NCBI RefSeq assembly: GCF_001623405.1 | Contig: NZ_LUHG01000106.1 | Span: 18,601-82,600 of the forward strand | Reading direction: 5' to 3' | Origin: Hydrotalea flava | GTDB taxonomy: Bacteria; Bacteroidota; Bacteroidia; Chitinophagales; Chitinophagaceae | DNA length: 64,000 nucleotides | Part shown: positions 18,986 through 26,766 of the stretch, in pieces | Layout: each line of letters starts with the position of its first letter | Position numbering within the stretch: position 1 is the stretch's first letter | Notes under the pieces: model-generated | What the model saw: only the letters and a program-made list of their open reading frames with translations | The model's database searches: none | Told to the model about the DNA's origin: nothing | Translations under genes and position numbers: made by a program

Positions 18986-19042
18986 ATGGAAAGACCGCTA
19001 AAAATTGCTGTTATAAAAATTATTTTAGCAAATTATAACTAA
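18986..19042 (+). pseudogene. 5' remnant of a response-regulator gene (older copy)
   Basis: The frame reads MERPLKIAVIKIILANYN and stops. Its first ten residues align with the start of the intact regulator at 32007 (MASTIKIAII), and the ATG lies 79 bp past the nearer operator, against 78 bp for the copies at 23742 and 32007. The upstream -7 box TAATATTG is also kept. Similarity ends after about ten codons, so this is a truncated and diverged start of a paralogous regulator gene, not a functional gene. Confidence 0.55.
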
Positions 19043-19246
19043 TCATCCATTTTAGATAGCAGCGCTACATTTATAAAATTATGATCAAAAAATGAACATA
19101 CTATATTTTTTATATTTTTATAGAAAGTGTAGAAAATGTTGATACAAATACTATTAATTTGTCAATAAAGAAAATGAGTGGTGAGGGGTACAAATATTAC
19201 TGATATTATTATGGAAAAAAATATTTTAAATTTTATAATTACCACA
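19043..19246. other. Gap between regulator remnant and operon 3, no gene seen
   Basis: A very AT-rich stretch with no convincing frame. A short open stretch at about 19110-19203 encodes a hydrophilic segment ending GEGYKYY but has no start, and could be debris from an earlier insertion. Confidence 0.3.
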
Positions 19247-21700
19247 TTAAAAATTTAAACCTTTTATGTTTCGACCATCCACTTTTTTATTTAAATTATC
19301 ATCTTCCTCTTTTTTTGATTTACCAAAAAAATAAACAAAAGAAAGATGAATATCTTGGAACTTCGTAATTTCAAAATAAGATGCAAAAATATCTGGTGAA
19401 GAATAACTCGATTTTATTCTCTTGTCTAAATTAAAAATATGATTCCATTCACATTTAGCAAACAATTTATTCTTGAATAAATTTTTATTGAGAGTTAACG
19501 ACATGTTTGGATTTGTTAATGTAGATACTTCAAAAACGTCATAATTTTTATTTCGAAATTCAAATAAAAATTCCACACTTGTAGTATTTGAAATATTATA
19601 TGTAATATTTTCGGACAACTTAATAAAATAGTTATTATTCTGAATATGACTATTAAAATTATTATTTTTTAAAACACCATCATAAAGATTAAATCTTAAA
19701 CATTCCATATTAACATTGGAAATAGTGCTAAATGCTTTTGACCAATTATTGTTAACAGAAAAATCAAAGCCAACCTTTAATTTTTTTCCAATATTAGAAT
19801 ATACATTGGAAAAATTAATTGAGTCAAAATCATAGGGGCCTTTAGAAATAAAATCAGTAGTATGTATAATATATAAGGTAGAATTATAATATGATTTTGG
19901 TCTTTCATAAATATGATAAAAAGTAAAAGAATTTGTAACTTCAGGTTGTAAACGAGCCGAACCCATTGATTGTTGATTAGGCCTATAACTTACTGGTGCA
20001 CCAGAAAGTTGATATGAATTAGGCAGTTCAAAGTCTTTCTGATATGAAAAAACAAATGTACCAGATTTCGAGGTTGATTTAAAAAAAGAAAACTTAGGTA
20101 AAAAATTCAAAATTTTAGAATCACTACTATATGAAGAATCGATTTTAGAAGTTACTATATACCTAACATCGTCAAGCTTTGCACCTAACATAAAGGTGCC
20201 TATATTAAAGTTTTTAGTTAAAGTAATTGATGAGGAAATTAAATTTTGCTTATAAGAGGTAAAACCTAATAGGTTTGGAAATATAATTCCGGTACCTGAA
20301 TAAATCATTCCAAATATAGAATTTGATTCATATTTTTGATATAGTATACTACTTTCAATTGTTAGATTCTTTAAGGTAAATTCATTTTTAAACTGTATAG
20401 CATTGTTGGAGTTATGAGAAGAATTATTTAAAACACTACTATCAATTTTATATAATGTTTTATAATTATACATGTTTTCAATATAATCATTATTTTTAGA
20501 ACAATTAATGCCAGCAAGTAAATAAAAAACTAAATTATCTTTTACTTTATATCTTATAGTAAGGTTTCCATATGTACTTGTTGTTCTTTTGGTAGTATTG
20601 TTTTGAAAATAGCTACTATCATTCTGTGCAGATAATACATTTGAAAAATTATTAAACAAAATATTTTGCTTATCATAATTAAGAGATACAAAAAAACCGA
20701 ATTTTTTATTAGGAGTGTATTGTACACTTAGTGAATTATACATTGGGGATACTGAATAATTTTCTCTATCAGAAGTTGAAAAATTTAAAATATTAGTACT
20801 AAATGATTTCCAAATAGCATTCCTATCAGCAGAGTAGTCGTTAAAATATTTAGTGCTTGTAAAATTAATAAATAAAAATTTTGAAGAGAGGTAACTTGAA
20901 AGTTTATACTCAGAAGTATTTCTTATTAATCCTATTCCATCAGAAAGTTGACCACCAAATGAGTATTTGAAATTTTTTTTTGTTACCAGATTTATAATAA
21001 ATTCATCATCTTTCAACTCAGCAGATAAAGGAGGGTTGAAAACTATTTCAATCTTTTCAACAATTTCTAATGGTAAATTTAGAATTACTTCTTTATTACT
21101 TTCTACCCCATTAAGAAAATATTTTGCTTTTTTATAATTGTATAATGTGTAATCATTATTATTCAAATGAATACCAGGAATAGTTTGTATAAAAGAATTT
21201 GCAGTAGGAGCTATAGCACTATTAACCAAACTTACATAATATGTTTTTTTATTAATGTCTATTTTATTTCTTATTTCTTTTACAATTACTTCGTCAATTT
21301 CTTTAATGGATGGTTGCAATCTAATTACACCTATATTAAATGTTCCGGATTTATTTAATAATAAATTGTTATAATAAAATTTAGATTCTTTAAAGAATTT
21401 AGAATTTACTTGCAAAATAAATGAAATATTTTCTTTGGGAACTTTTACTTCAAATTCACCTTTTTCATTTGTTAAAAAAGTAAGAGTATTTTTTAAAGGC
21501 AAATCATAAGTTAGATTAATTTTTAAAAAGGGAATTCCTTCTTTCGTTAAACTGTCTATTACCTTTCCTTTTATTGTTAAATAAACTCCAATATTATTAT
21601 CAAATTGCACATTTTCATTTGTAATATTCTGGGAATAAGAGCAAATACTTATAGAATAAAATACAATTGCTTTAATATATTTTACAAGTTTTATTTTCAT
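19247..21700 (-). CDS. Outer-membrane beta-barrel family protein of operon 3
   Basis: An 817-residue outer-membrane protein when started at MKIKLVKYIKAIVFYSI (21700), four bases from the MauE-like stop; a start 33 bases upstream would overlap that gene. After the signal peptide (ending near CSYSQ) come a carboxypeptidase-regulatory-like domain (GKVIDSLTKEGIPFLKINL), a plug-like segment (NSFIQTIPGIHLNNNDY, LPLEIVEKIEIVFNPP) and a long barrel rich in Asn and Ser. It belongs to the same broad family as the gene at 11960-14407. Codon use is markedly more A/T-rich than the core genes, as in the rest of this operon, suggesting transfer. Substrate unknown. Confidence 0.85.
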   Translation of the reverse strand: MKIKLVKYIKAIVFYSISICSYSQNITNENVQFDNNIGVYLTIKGKVIDSLTKEGIPFLKINLTYDLPLKNTLTFLTNEKGEFEVKVPKENISFILQVNSKFFKESKFYYNNLLLNKSGTFNIGVIRLQPSIKEIDEVIVKEIRNKIDINKKTYYVSLVNSAIAPTANSFIQTIPGIHLNNNDYTLYNYKKAKYFLNGVESNKEVILNLPLEIVEKIEIVFNPPLSAELKDDEFIINLVTKKNFKYSFGGQLSDGIGLIRNTSEYKLSSYLSSKFLFINFTSTKYFNDYSADRNAIWKSFSTNILNFSTSDRENYSVSPMYNSLSVQYTPNKKFGFFVSLNYDKQNILFNNFSNVLSAQNDSSYFQNNTTKRTTSTYGNLTIRYKVKDNLVFYLLAGINCSKNNDYIENMYNYKTLYKIDSSVLNNSSHNSNNAIQFKNEFTLKNLTIESSILYQKYESNSIFGMIYSGTGIIFPNLLGFTSYKQNLISSSITLTKNFNIGTFMLGAKLDDVRYIVTSKIDSSYSSDSKILNFLPKFSFFKSTSKSGTFVFSYQKDFELPNSYQLSGAPVSYRPNQQSMGSARLQPEVTNSFTFYHIYERPKSYYNSTLYIIHTTDFISKGPYDFDSINFSNVYSNIGKKLKVGFDFSVNNNWSKAFSTISNVNMECLRFNLYDGVLKNNNFNSHIQNNNYFIKLSENITYNISNTTSVEFLFEFRNKNYDVFEVSTLTNPNMSLTLNKNLFKNKLFAKCEWNHIFNLDKRIKSSYSSPDIFASYFEITKFQDIHLSFVYFFGKSKKEEDDNLNKKVDGRNIKGLNF

Positions 21701-21702
21701 TT

Positions 21703-22122
21703 TTATTTTACGTTTGTTATGAAATAACCACATAATGAAAATATTATTAAAACAAAATTAAATACAATATGTTGCCTCCAAGTTAGTTCTTCAATAAAAC
21801 CACCACAACTACAAGGCAAATATGGACTATAAACAAGCATAAGTATAATATAACCGTTAAAAAGAAGAAGAACAAGAAAGGCAAATAAAAACCCCCACAC
21901 TTTTAGTCTATTAGAAATTAGCAGTAAAACAATAGCTATTTCAATGAGAATTATAAATATTCCTGTTTCTTTAATAAATTTATTATAAAGAAAAGGTGAT
22001 TTGGATAATGTAGAAATAAAATTATCAAAATCAATAATTTTTTGTAAACTTGAATAAAGAAAAACAAAAATTAGTACACTAGAAAATATGTATACCAATT
22101 TAAAAATTATATTTTGATTCAT
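21703..22122 (-). CDS. MauE/DoxX-like redox-associated membrane protein
   Basis: A 139-residue integral membrane protein with about four hydrophobic helices and, between helices 3 and 4, the motif LPCSCGGFIEELTW (cysteines 104 and 106). That CxCGG motif is characteristic of the MauE-like family found in Bacteroidota; MauE is needed for methylamine dehydrogenase maturation and is thought to handle thiol/disulfide chemistry. I start at MNQNIIFKLVYIFSS (22122), which overlaps the upstream gene by 23 bases and suggests translational coupling. Its place in an operon headed by a two-cysteine secreted peptide suggests that it acts on that peptide's cysteines; this is inference. Confidence 0.75.
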   Translation of the reverse strand: MNQNIIFKLVYIFSSVLIFVFLYSSLQKIIDFDNFISTLSKSPFLYNKFIKETGIFIILIEIAIVLLLISNRLKVWGFLFAFLVLLLFNGYIILMLVYSPYLPCSCGGFIEELTWRQHIVFNFVLIIFSLCGYFITNVK

Positions 22123-23173
22123 AAATGAAAAGATTTTTTGAGTATACAAGAAATATTTTATTTTCAAGTATAAAAAAATCATTTAAATTATCTCCGTCAA
22201 GTTTGGGAATATAATAACTACCATCGTAGTTTAACACATTACTAATATTATAAACATCAAGTACTATATTTCCTTTAAAATCACCATCATTATTAGCAGC
22301 TACTAATGAATGATTAAAAAGTTTGTTATTTAAAACTTGTGCATTAGGATTAGACATTCTAACTGGAGATGCATACTGTAACCGTCCAGTACCATTAGTA
22401 CCAATAAAAGTAACAATCGGCCCATTAGAAATAGTGTCAATTAATTTTCCTTTTAGAGAGACTTTAAGATTTGAATCTAAAACAAATATTGAATTTTTAT
22501 AAAAACAAGTATACACGAGTTTACTATTCCCAGAAATATTTAATATTCCATCATCGACCATATCAATCAAAAATAAATTACTTGTATCAACTTTTTGATA
22601 AATAATATTTTGATTCAAATCTTTTTTATACTTCAAAAAAGTAAACACAAAATCTTTATTTATATTCTGTTTTGACTCAGTTTCAAAAATAAAATCAACA
22701 TCATTAAGTTTCCATCCTCTATTAAATAAAAAGTTTGTTTTAATTTCATTTGTAGCATGGGAAGCAATATCATATGTATAAATAGTGTGTGCAGCTTCTG
22801 AAAATATATAAATAATACCATTCCTTGCGTCGATAGAAATACTGCTGACAGAAATAGGGGTTTTAAAAATTTCATTAATATAAATTGTGGAATTTTCAAT
22901 TGCAGGGCGGCTTTCAGAAAATCTATAAATTGTATTTGTTGTGAAGCTCTGTAAATAAATTTGCTTATTATAATAGCCTAATATTTTATAATTACCATTA
23001 AATAAATTTACGTTTTGTATTAAAGTTAATTCAGCTATATTTATTTTTTTTCTTTCAAATCCACCGTATTGTAAAAAATGTTTACTTTGATTAGTTTTAA
23101 AATTTATTAAAAAAACCACTATTAATAAAACAACAATAAAACTGCCAAAAATTAAAACTATATTCTTCTTCAT
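22100..23173 (-). CDS. Membrane-anchored protein, possibly beta-propeller (357 aa)
   Basis: An N-terminal hydrophobic helix (IVLIFGSFIVVLLIVVFLI) without a lipobox or clear cleavage site is followed by about 330 extracytoplasmic residues. The repeated pattern of short strands with turn residues (YKILGYYNKQIYLQSF, NGIIYIFSEAAHTIYTYD, KLVYTCFYKNSIFVLDSN, KIFLVYSKNLFIYES) resembles a six-bladed beta-propeller such as the BF3164-like proteins found with small secreted peptides in Bacteroidales. I cannot confirm the fold by eye. It overlaps the MauE-like gene by 23 bases and follows the terminator hairpin at 23208-23237. Confidence 0.65.
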   Translation of the reverse strand: MKKNIVLIFGSFIVVLLIVVFLINFKTNQSKHFLQYGGFERKKINIAELTLIQNVNLFNGNYKILGYYNKQIYLQSFTTNTIYRFSESRPAIENSTIYINEIFKTPISVSSISIDARNGIIYIFSEAAHTIYTYDIASHATNEIKTNFLFNRGWKLNDVDFIFETESKQNINKDFVFTFLKYKKDLNQNIIYQKVDTSNLFLIDMVDDGILNISGNSKLVYTCFYKNSIFVLDSNLKVSLKGKLIDTISNGPIVTFIGTNGTGRLQYASPVRMSNPNAQVLNNKLFNHSLVAANNDGDFKGNIVLDVYNISNVLNYDGSYYIPKLDGDNLNDFFILENKIFLVYSKNLFIYESKYNF

Positions 23174-23207
23174 AAATTAATTTTTTAAGAAAACAGTCAA
23201 CAAAAAA

Positions 23208-23237
23208 CCTATTGTTACTAGAATTAGTAACAATAGG
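23208..23237 (-). terminator. Strong intra-operon terminator after the 61-aa peptide gene
   Basis: CCTATTGTTACT (23208-23219) pairs perfectly over 12 bp with AGTAACAATAGG (23226-23237) around a 6-nt loop, and on the minus strand the stem runs directly into six T residues (23202-23207). It lies 15 bases after the peptide stop codon and 34 bases before the next start, so most transcripts should carry only the peptide. Confidence 0.85.
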
Positions 23238-23251
23238 GGTATTTTCTACTA

Positions 23252-23437
23252 CTAAAGTTTTATGGTTGCAAGACCACTTACCGATTTAACAGTTACGCCA
23301 CCAAGTGTAACTTTGTAACAAGTTTGTTTAGCAGCGGCACAACTAGCAGTCTGTGCTTTAGCAGTATTACTAAGTAAAACAAGCACCACTGCAACTAGTA
23401 CTGGCAATACAACTGATAATAGTTTTAATTTTTGCAT
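23252..23437 (-). CDS. Small secreted peptide with two cysteines (61 aa)
   Basis: First gene of operon 3. A long hydrophobic signal sequence ends in the cleavage-site-like NTAKA (about residue 28), leaving a mature peptide of about 33 residues with cysteines at 33 and 40 (ASCAAAKQTCYKV) and a Gly/Val/Thr-rich C-terminus. I recognise no family. Layout is as in the Bacteroidota clusters of small exported peptides: leader, peptide, terminator, then an anchored protein, a thiol-type membrane protein and an outer-membrane barrel. The two cysteines and the MauE-like CxC protein downstream suggest disulfide chemistry; this is inference. Confidence 0.75.
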   Translation of the reverse strand: MQKLKLLSVVLPVLVAVVLVLLSNTAKAQTASCAAAKQTCYKVTLGGVTVKSVSGLATIKL

Positions 23438-23456
23438 TATTAAGATTTTTATGTTT

Positions 23457-23601
23457 TACCCTCCCCTGCCTAACGCTCATGGGGTCGGATGTTCAGCGGA
23501 TTTTTTACTTGCTTTGCTGCAAGGGGTAATACCTGTTTATTGCATGGCCTTTGTAACAAACAGTATTTCCTGTTTTTTACCGGTAAATGGTATGATGGGT
23601 G
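23457..23601 (-). promoter_or_regulatory. Conserved hairpin-rich 5' leader, copy L2
   Basis: Predicted untranslated leader of the 61-aa peptide mRNA. Inverted repeats in transcript order (coordinates on the plus strand): TTTACCGGTAAA at 23576-23587; AAACAG (23558-23563) with CTGTTT (23570-23575); CTTGC (23508-23512) with GCAAG (23519-23523); CCCC (23463-23466) with GGGG (23481-23484), whose loop contains GCCTAACG. The last hairpin ends about 25 nt before the start codon. From 23481 rightward the DNA matches the block at 31746 almost base for base. Confidence 0.65.
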
Positions 23602-23952
23602 TACATCCAATCATATAAGGTAAAAATAATCACTCAAAACCACAAAAACGTACGTAGTTCTACGCTATTTTTTAAAACTTAAACAAAATTTGTATATGAT
23701 AGCTAAATAGTATAATATTGCTATATAAAATGTATCCCTGCATGGCAAGTACGATAAAAATAGCCATCATTGATGATCGTTTATGCGATTTGGAACTCAT
23801 TACCCATGCTGTGCAACGTATCAATGGTTGTTCCATTATCCTTAAGCATACCCGGCCCATGCAATTTTTTGAGCATTTAATGGAAAGTACCCAAATACCG
23901 GATGTGCTGATTACCGATTGCCAAATGCCCGAAATAGATGGCATGGCACTTA
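23481..23952. repeat. Direct repeat, left copy (leader + operator + regulator 5' end)
   Basis: This 472-bp block recurs at 31746-32217, offset by exactly 8265 bp. Reading them side by side I find one difference, c at 23738 against a just upstream of the regulator start. The match ends at gcactta (23946-23952), after which the left copy continues ttagt and the right copy cccgt. Such near-identity in non-coding and coding parts points to a recent duplication or insertion event. Confidence 0.9.
23608..23664 (-). promoter_or_regulatory. Operator and promoter of operon 3
   Basis: Minus-strand TTTG (complement of 23635-23638), a 19-nt spacer and TATGATTG (complement of 23608-23615) form a Bacteroidota-type promoter with a start near 23601. 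The operator CGTAGTTCTACG (23653-23664) is a perfect 5-bp inverted repeat around TT, and its centre lies about 57 bp upstream of that start. The same operator would have served the divergent regulator gene, now truncated, at 23742. Confidence 0.65.
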
Positions 23953-23966
23953 TTAGTTTAACTTAG
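23742..23966 (+). pseudogene. Truncated response-regulator gene (recent copy)
   Basis: The first 70 or so codons are the same as in the intact regulator at 32007-32690, including the receiver residues DD (11-12) and the phosphoacceptor aspartate 59 in TDCQMPEIDG. The match breaks in the codons after GMAL, the frame reads ISLT and stops at 23966, six bases from the stop of the convergent S41 gene. The rest of the receiver domain and the whole DNA-binding domain are missing, so it cannot regulate. It marks the join of an 8265-bp unit. Confidence 0.9.
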
Positions 23967-23972
23967 TTTTTT

Positions 23973-25145
23973 TTATTTCAATAAATCAATCGCTTTTTCT
24001 AATTGAGGATCAGTTCCATTTTGTAGAGCCGAAAGATTAAATACAACAGAATAATCTGGAGGAAACCCCTTTCCCTCATAAATTTTACCATCAATATATT
24101 TAAATTTAGCAGATGAAGTTTGTACACTCATAAAACCGGGTATAGTAAAACTGCCATCATTATATAAATTATTATCACTAACAATCGGGCCTGTTGCACC
24201 AAACGTTTTTTCACCAACAAAAACAGAATTAGGTAATGCTTTAACTGCCATTACAGTGGCTTCCGCTAAAGAAGCTGAAACATTATCAGCTAAAACAATA
24301 ATCGGAATGTTTAACTGCTTTGCACTTTGTTGTGGCTTAATATAAGCTGTAAGCCATGAGCTATAATCAAATCTTCCATTGCCAGTTTTATACTGAGTAT
24401 AACCAAAAATCAAGGGTTTATTAATCAACCTGCCAATTAAAAAATTTAAGTCGCTTAAATCACCTCCATAATTACTTCTTACATCAATTATTAATCCTTT
24501 TATATTGGCAGACAAGTTATTTAATGTACTGAAAAATGAATTTAAAATGGGTTGTATTTTATTAGCTGTTGTTGAATAGTATGCTTTTGACAATGAAAAA
24601 TAATTACAAGAAAAAAATAAAATATTATGCTGAATAGTTCCGTATAAAACAGTTGAAGGCTGCCCTCCGTATGAATAAGAATTCTCAACACCTAATTGAT
24701 AATTTGCATCTAAATAACCTGTATCTACTTTATAAAAAGCATACGGATTATGAAATCCGTATAAATTCTTTTTCTTATCATAAGCAGGATAAATAAATGA
24801 ATCTATAATAGCATTTTGCATAAATGAAATATAATAATGCCCATCCATTATGGTTTTTGTCATCTCTTTAAAATAAGAAACACTCTTTTTTATATCGGCA
24901 GTGTTATTCAAATCTAACTTTGCAAATACAGGCTTATATTTTAGATACATCTTATTCCAATTGGTTGTATCAATATCCCAATAAACGTAATTTGCATTCA
25001 TTTTATTCCAGTATTGCTCAAACACATCATTAAAGGTTTTAGGAGTGTTGTTATTTATTGGAAAAGTAATTTTCTTACATGAAATACAGAAGATAAAGCT
25101 CAATATGCTTATAACGAACCAATATTTGAGCAAATTATTTTGCAT
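23973..25145 (-). CDS. S41 family peptidase lipoprotein
   Basis: A 390-residue predicted lipoprotein: signal sequence with lipobox SFIFCISC, cysteine near residue 23. The S41 (C-terminal processing/tricorn-like) protease core is in the second half: IKGLIIDVRSNYGGD, the catalytic-serine region ADNVSASLAEATVMAV, and FVGEKTFGATGPIV. The PDZ domain common in CtpA proteases is not evident; the N-terminal region resembles the helical domain of Bacteroidota S41 proteins (FEQYWNKMNANYVYWDID). It is the last gene of operon A and the only one with no counterpart in the paralogous operon B. It may process exported peptides or lipoproteins; this is inference. Confidence 0.85.
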   Translation of the reverse strand: MQNNLLKYWFVISILSFIFCISCKKITFPINNNTPKTFNDVFEQYWNKMNANYVYWDIDTTNWNKMYLKYKPVFAKLDLNNTADIKKSVSYFKEMTKTIMDGHYYISFMQNAIIDSFIYPAYDKKKNLYGFHNPYAFYKVDTGYLDANYQLGVENSYSYGGQPSTVLYGTIQHNILFFSCNYFSLSKAYYSTTANKIQPILNSFFSTLNNLSANIKGLIIDVRSNYGGDLSDLNFLIGRLINKPLIFGYTQYKTGNGRFDYSSWLTAYIKPQQSAKQLNIPIIVLADNVSASLAEATVMAVKALPNSVFVGEKTFGATGPIVSDNNLYNDGSFTIPGFMSVQTSSAKFKYIDGKIYEGKGFPPDYSVVFNLSALQNGTDPQLEKAIDLLK

Positions 25146-25157
25146 TGATTTTAATTT

Positions 25158-25892
25158 TTAAATATGTAGATGCAACATGTAGCCTATATAGATTACAATT
25201 GTTTGATCGTATTGCATAATTTGATTAATGCTATATTTTTTTTGCTGTGAAGTAAGCGACTGGTAAAATCTTGCATTACAAAACAATGAATACTTTTTAT
25301 TAAGTTGATAGGTTGTTGTTATTCCCGCCAATGCACCAAACTCAAAACGATTATCTTTTGTATTATTGAATTGATATTTTTGGGAATAGTTTGTATAGCG
25401 TAAATAGTGTGTAATTTGTCCGTTTGTATTTATGCTATCATAACTGCTATATATATTAGGGATAACGCCCTTTATTTTACCAAAAGCCCAATAGGAAACA
25501 AAGAATCCAGCATCAGTAAAAAATTGCCATTTGTTTTTTTGAAAGATTTTATACTGAAAAATGATTGGTAATTGTAAATAAAGGTTTCTGTATTTCGTAT
25601 ATATACCCGTATAATTTACAGTGCGAACAAATGAGTAATCTTTATGCAGTAAATCTATTTCTGTTTGTAAATTTATTTTATTGTTACATTTATAGTTTGA
25701 TATTATGGCAGTACCAAAACCATTACCATTTTTGTTTTGAGTAAATGTTCGATTAGAAATGTCAGTTTGTAAATGATTATTAGTATAAGCTGCTGAAAAT
25801 CCTATGCTAAATTGGGATATTCCTTTAAAGTAAAAACCTAATGCAAGAGTAGCAAATACTATTTTATAGCTTTTACTTAACAAGTATTTCAT
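25158..25892 (-). CDS. Outer-membrane beta-barrel protein, operon A
   Basis: A 244-residue small barrel of the porin-family OMP_b-brl_2 type: signal peptide, then regular amphipathic strands (FSIGFSAAYTNNHLQTDISN, KNGNGFGTAIISNYKC, KINLQTEIDLLHKDYSFVR), with conserved NNHLQT and FFVSYWAFG segments. It is clearly paralogous to the barrel at 28485-29144 in operon B over its whole length and keeps the C-terminal strand (QQKKYSINQIMQYDQTIVI) that is frameshifted there. Its start overlaps the end of the preceding gene by 20 bases. Function unknown. Confidence 0.8.
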   Translation of the reverse strand: MKYLLSKSYKIVFATLALGFYFKGISQFSIGFSAAYTNNHLQTDISNRTFTQNKNGNGFGTAIISNYKCNNKINLQTEIDLLHKDYSFVRTVNYTGIYTKYRNLYLQLPIIFQYKIFQKNKWQFFTDAGFFVSYWAFGKIKGVIPNIYSSYDSINTNGQITHYLRYTNYSQKYQFNNTKDNRFEFGALAGITTTYQLNKKYSLFCNARFYQSLTSQQKKYSINQIMQYDQTIVIYIGYMLHLHI

Positions 25893-26385
25893 GTGTATTT
25901 AATGCCTCTTTTAAAAAGCATTCATATTTTGTTTTTGGAAATTTGCAATCCTTTAAAGTTAAAATATACCAAGTACCATATTTCTTTGTTTTTTTTACTT
26001 TTATTTTTTTCACCGTTACACTGTCACCTTTATGTATAAAGCCTAACAATTTATCATGTTCTCGTGAAACTGAAGCACCATAAGGATAGTTACTTCTATA
26101 ACTTTCCTCTTCACTATTTCTGAAGAGCCATAAAGACCAATTGAATGGACTTTTAAAACTTATATAATTATACCACCCATATACAGTATCAGAACCCTTG
26201 CCAATATACAATGTCTGATTTATTGTAATAATACTATTATTGCTTAAAATAATAGTATCATTATTCTCGGAGACATAGTGAATTTTTATAGAATCATTAC
26301 TAGATAAAATATTACTTTGAGCATAGGAAAAACTAACTCCTATGCTCAAAATAAAAGAAAGAATGCACTTTTTACTTATACTCAT
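25873..26385 (-). CDS. Secreted protein of operon A, paralogue of 29166-29648
   Basis: A 170-residue protein with signal peptide (MSISKKCILSFILSIGVSFSYA) and no recognised domain. It aligns with the third gene of operon B: both have a YIGKGSDTVYGWYNYISFK / LQVGSGSGINGIYQQIRFK segment, a lysine-rich KKIKVKKTKKYGTWYILTLK / KRITKKGNKKFGYWFYLLLK strand and the ending NTHEILVK / NSKEILL. Probably periplasmic or surface-exposed. It overlaps the downstream barrel gene by 20 bases, suggesting coupled translation. Confidence 0.7.
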   Translation of the reverse strand: MSISKKCILSFILSIGVSFSYAQSNILSSNDSIKIHYVSENNDTIILSNNSIITINQTLYIGKGSDTVYGWYNYISFKSPFNWSLWLFRNSEEESYRSNYPYGASVSREHDKLLGFIHKGDSVTVKKIKVKKTKKYGTWYILTLKDCKFPKTKYECFLKEALNTHEILVK

Positions 26386-26410
26386 TTAAGAAAGCGAATT
26401 TATAAAATTA

Positions 26411-26755
26411 CTAATTTTTAAAATGCAAAATGAGTGCTACTGGATTAGTGCCATCGTTTACCATTACTTTAGCCACATCATAATAATTTAAGTATAATAA
26501 ATTAAAAATTTGTAATTGGTTCTGAATTGAAATAAATCCATTTGAAAAAGACCATGTTGTGCCTAAAGTTGGTGAAATATTTGTCGGGAATCCTCCATTA
26601 TCTGTCCAAGCAATTATCCTATGTATGTTATTATCCTTAATAACTTTTTGCAATTCTGTTGTTATCCGGTCGGCAGGAGTTTGAACCGTTTGCTTAGTAC
26701 AAGAAAAACTAAGTAATAATAAAAGTAGAACAGTAAATAATCTAATATCTTTCAT
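26411..26755 (-). CDS. Small lipoprotein of operon A (114 aa)
   Basis: Signal sequence with lipobox LLSFSC (cysteine near residue 19) followed by about 95 residues without a recognised domain. It aligns with the small lipoprotein at 29695-30024 through ITTELQKVIKDNNIHRII against ITAAKLQKVMAKGDIVYVY, and through a C-terminal VMVNDGTNPVALILHF against VVLSNGNNWFLYF. It follows the large lipoprotein gene by 11 bases and is part of the same operon. Function unknown. Confidence 0.7.
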   Translation of the reverse strand: MKDIRLFTVLLLLLLSFSCTKQTVQTPADRITTELQKVIKDNNIHRIIAWTDNGGFPTNISPTLGTTWSFSNGFISIQNQLQIFNLLYLNYYDVAKVMVNDGTNPVALILHFKN

Positions 26756-26766
26756 AAAACTATAGT

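Noticed and set aside
23500..23620. A conserved 25-codon frame on the minus strand of each leader, starting MIGCTPIIPFTGKKQEILF, as a leader peptide.
   Set aside because: Its ATG overlaps the predicted -7 box TATGATTG, so the transcript would start downstream of it. The few differences between copies do not show a coding pattern. It would become interesting again if 5'-end mapping placed the start further upstream.
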